From Schoenoplectus triqueter (Eukaryota; Streptophyta; Magnoliopsida; Poales; Cyperaceae), in assembly GCA_964058805.1 (NCBI GenBank), contig CAXKVV010002144.1:868001-932000 (forward strand): a stretch of 64,000 nt of DNA, in the 5' to 3' direction. The stretch's first letter is position 1. Every line of letters starts with the position of its first letter. The notes beneath the pieces were generated by a model. The model saw only the letters and a program-made list of their open reading frames with translations, made no database searches and was not told the origin of the DNA. A program made the translations under genes and the position numbers. Below, piece after piece: positions 61,315-64,000 of the stretch.

Positions 61315-64000
61315 TGTTTTGCGCCACCGGACTCGTTTTCGGCGGTACCGAGGGCGTCGGGTCCCGTTTTCATGTTTTGCGCACCCGGACTCATTTTCGG
61401 CGGTACCGAGTGCGTCGGTCCCGTTTTCATGTTTTGCGCTCCCCGACTCGTTTTCGGCGGTACTGACGGCGTCGGATCCCGTGTTCATGTTTTGCGCTCC
61501 GCGACTCATTTTCGGCTGTACCGATGGCGTCGGGACCCGTTTTAATGTTTTGTGCTCGCGGACTCGTTTTCGGCGGTACCGAGGGCGTCGGGTCCCGTGT
61601 TCATGTTTTGCGCTCCCCGACTCGTTTTCGGCGGTACCGATGGCGTCGGGACCCGTTTTCATGTTTTGCGCTCTCGGACTCGATTTCGGCTGTACCGAGG
61701 GCGTCGGGTCCCGTTTTCATGTTTTGCGCGCCCGAACTCGGTTTCGGCGGTACCGAGGGCTACGGGTCCCGTTTTCATGTTTTGCGCCCCCGGACTTGTT
61801 TTCAGCGGTACCGTGGGCGTCGGGTTTCATTTTCTTAATTTAGGCGCTCGAACTCGTTTTCGGCGGTACCGAGGGCGTCGGGTCCCGTTTTCATGTTTTG
61901 CGCGCCCGGACTCGGTTTCGGCGGTACCGAGGGAGTCGTGTCCCGTTTTCATGTTTTGCGCGCCCGGACCCGGTTTCGTCGGTACCGAGGGCGTCGGGTC
62001 CCATTTTCATGTTTTGCGCTCCCCGACTCATTTTCGACGGTACCGATGGCGTCGAGACCCGTTTTCATGTTCTGCGCTCGCGGACTCGGTATCGGCGGTC
62101 CCGAGGGCGTCGAGTCCCGTTTTCATGTTTTGCGCTCCCGGACTCGTTTTCGGCGGTACCGAGGGTGTCAGGTCCCGTTTTCCTGTTTTGCGCACCCGGA
62201 CTCGTTTTCGGCGGTACCGAGTGCGTCGGTCCCGTTTTCATGTTTTGCGCTCCCCGACTCGTTTTCGGCGGTACCGATGTCGTCGGGACCCATTTTCATG
62301 TTTTGCGCTCCCGGACCCGGTTTCGGCGGTACCGAGGGCGTCGGGTCCCGTTTTCATATTTTGCGCGCCCGAACTCGGTTTCGGCGGTACTGAGGGCGTC
62401 GAGTCCCGTTTTCATGTTTTGCGCCCCCGGACTCGTTTTCGGCGGTACCGAGGGCGTCGGGTCCCGTGTTCATGTTTTGCGCTCCCCGACTCGTTTTCGG
62501 CGGTACCGATGGCGTCGGGACCCGTTTTCATGTTTTGCGCTCCCGGACTCGATGTCGGCAGTACCGTGGGCGTCGGGTCCCGTTTTCATGTTTTGCGTGC
62601 CCGAACTCGGTTTCGGCGGTACCGAGGGCGTCGGTTCTCGTTTTCATGTTTTGCGCCCCCGGAATCGTTTTCGGCGGTACCGAGGGCGTCGGGTCCCGTG
62701 TTCTGGTTTTGCGCTCCCCGACTCGTTTTCGGCGGTACCGATGGCGTCGGGACCCGTTTTCATGTTTTGCGCTGCCCGACTCGTTTGCGGCGGTACCGTT
62801 GGCGTCGGGACCCGTTTTCATGTTTTGCGTGCCCGAACTCGGTTTCGGCGGTACCGAGGGCGTGGGGACCCGTTTTCATGTTTTGCGCACTCGGACTCGT
62901 TTTCGGCACCGCCGAGGGTGTCGGCTCCCGTTTTCATGTTTTGCGCAACCGGACTCGTTATCGGCGGTACCGAGGGCGTCGGTCCCGTTTTCAGGTTCTG
63001 CGCTCCCCGACTCGTTTTCGGCGGTACCGATGGCGTCGGGACCCGTTTTCATGGTTTGCGCTCTCGGACTCGATTTCGGCAGTACCGAGGGCGTCGGGTC
63101 CCGTTTTCATGTTTTGCGCCCCCGGACTCATTTTCGGCGGTACCGAGGGCGTCGGGTCCCGTGTTCATATTTTGCGCTCCCCGACTCGTTTTCAACGGTA
63201 CCGTGGGCGTCGGGTCCCGTTTGCATGTTTTGCGGGCCCGGACTCATTTTCGACGGTACCGAGGGCGTCGGGTACCGTTTTCATGTTTTGCGCTCCCAGA
63301 CTCGTTTTCAACGGTACCGTGGGCGTCGGGTCCCGTTTGCATGTTTTCCTTTCCCCGACAAGTTTGCGGCGGTACCGTTGGCGTCGGGACCCGTTTTCAT
63401 GTTTTGCGCTCGCGGAATCGGTTTCGGCCGTACCGAGGGCGTCGGGTCCCGTTTTCATGTTTTGCGCGCCCGAACTCGGTTTCGGCGGTACCGAGGGAGT
63501 CGTGTCCCGTTATCATGTTTTGCGGGCCCGGACTCATTTTCGACGGTACCGAGGGCGTCGGGTACCGTTTTCATGTTTTGCGCTCCCAGACTCGTTTTCA
63601 ACGGTACCGTGGGCGTCGGGTCCCGTTTGCATGTTTTCCTTTCCCCGACAAGTTTGCGGCGGTACCGTTGGCGTCGGGACCCGTTTTCATGTTTTGCGCT
63701 CGCGGAATCGGTTTCGGCCGTACCGAGGGCGTCGGGTCCCGTTTTCATGTTTTGCGCGCCCGAACTCGGTTTCGGCGGTACCGAGGGCGTCGGGTCTCGT
63801 TTTCATGTTTTGCGCGCCCGAACTCGGTTTCGGCGGTACCGAGGGCGTCGGGTCTCGTTTTCATGTTTTGCGCGCCCGGACTCATTTTCGGCGGTACCGA
63901 GGGAGTCGTGTCCCGTTTACATGTTTTGCGAGCCCGGACTCATTTTCGGCGGTATCGAGGGCGTCGGGTAGCGTTTTCATGTTTTGCGCTCCCGGACTCG
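61315..64000 (+). repeat. 3,418-bp tandem duplication, copy 2 (cut by window end)
   Basis: This matches 57897 onward to the end of the window, corresponding to 60640 in copy 1; about 675 bp of the unit would lie beyond. One monomer is missing at about 62862. The marker monomer is at 61834, and the 290-bp duplication is repeated at about 63224-63803. Confidence 0.9.
63224..63803 (+). repeat. 290-bp tandem duplication, second occurrence
   Basis: Same pair of five-monomer units as at 59864-60443, displaced by 3,360 bases with the surrounding 3.4-kb duplication. Confidence 0.92.

Larger units (their letters stand above)
39436..61841 (+). repeat. TTAATTT-type marker monomers, right group
   Basis: Copies lie at 39436, 44278, 47469, 48512, 49729, 50482, 52800, 54015, 54826, 55752, 58416 and 61834. 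Their spacings (4,842; 3,191; 3,533; 811; 926; 3,418 and so on) reproduce the duplication periods found independently from flanking monomers. Confidence 0.88.
1..64000 (+). repeat. 58-bp satellite DNA array, whole window
   Basis: A 58-bp unit repeats head to tail from the first to the last base, about 1,100 copies. The phrase TTTTCATGTTTTGCG and the palindrome CGGTACCG recur every 58 bases, with occasional 57- and 59-base units caused by one-base indels. Orientation is constant except for two 12-bp patches near 37.3 and 42.3 kb. No unique sequence, transposon end, rRNA, tRNA or telomeric motif interrupts it. Long homogeneous arrays with multi-kilobase duplications are typical of eukaryotic satellite DNA; the chromosomal location and the species group cannot be read from the sequence. 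The array is cut by both window edges. Confidence 0.98.

Noticed and set aside
61138..61662. Minus-strand open frames of 60-174 codons
   Set aside because: They run between the TGA in the reverse complement of TTTTCATG. They exceed about 58 codons only where that box carries variants such as TTTGCATG, TTTTAATG or TTTTCAGG. They are by-products of the repeat.
1..64000. CRISPR array
   Set aside because: The repeat units are contiguous with no unique spacers between them, and no cas-like gene is present.
1..64000. Bacterial or phage DNA, operons or plasmid repeats
   Set aside because: There is no ribosome-binding site, gene spacing or conserved gene in 64 kb, and a ~1,100-copy higher-order satellite fits eukaryotic heterochromatin.
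1..64000. Ribosomal DNA spacer subrepeats or telomeric DNA
   Set aside because: No rRNA gene sequence and no short G-rich telomere units are seen anywhere in the window.

Overview
The whole 64,000-base window is one uninterrupted tandem satellite array built from a 58-bp, GC-rich (about 62% in the consensus) monomer. That makes roughly 1,100 head-to-tail copies, all in the same orientation apart from two 12-bp patches. I found no protein gene, RNA gene, transposon, CRISPR array, telomere repeat or unique sequence. The array is already running at base 1 and still running at base 64,000, so its true length is unknown. An array of this size and form points to a eukaryotic chromosome (centromeric, pericentromeric, subtelomeric or sex-chromosome heterochromatin). 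The sequence does not say which eukaryotic group, and I do not recognise the monomer as a named satellite.

The monomer (clean example 2041-2098) has conserved boxes and one variable stretch. The conserved parts are TTTTCATGTTTTGCG, the 8-bp palindrome CGGTACCG (containing GGTACC) and the dyad CGGGTCCCG or CGGGACCCG. The variable stretch of about 9 bases lies just after TTTTGCG and defines recognisable monomer types (CTCCCGG, CTCCCCG, CTCTCGG, GCCCGA, CTCGCGG, CACCCGG, CCCCCGG, CTCCGCG). Types follow each other in a preferred order, often about four monomers (~232 bp), so a loose higher-order repeat exists.

Above this lies a hierarchy of segmental duplications whose periods are close to multiples of 58 bp: 58, 290, 464, about 870, 1,028, 1,390/1,332, 1,737, 1,798-1,856, 1,968, about 3,300, 3,418 and 4,958 bp. 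The left part (1-12.6 kb) looks older and more mixed. The 12.6-27.5 kb part is built from repeated 1.2-1.8 kb modules. The 27.5-34.7 kb part holds medium-sized tandem duplications. At 35,985-45,726 lies a very recent ~5-kb head-to-tail duplication, part of which is copied again at 46,056-48,090. The 49-64 kb part is a nest of 1-3.4 kb duplications, the last of which runs off the window end.

The consensus has no stop codon in any of the three plus-strand frames, and 58 is not a multiple of 3. All plus frames therefore stay open for long distances (up to 1,650 codons) and cycle through one 58-residue pattern. I treat these as by-products of the repeat, not genes. Comparisons between copies were made by eye; base differences and block edges are accurate to roughly a monomer unless an exact junction is stated.
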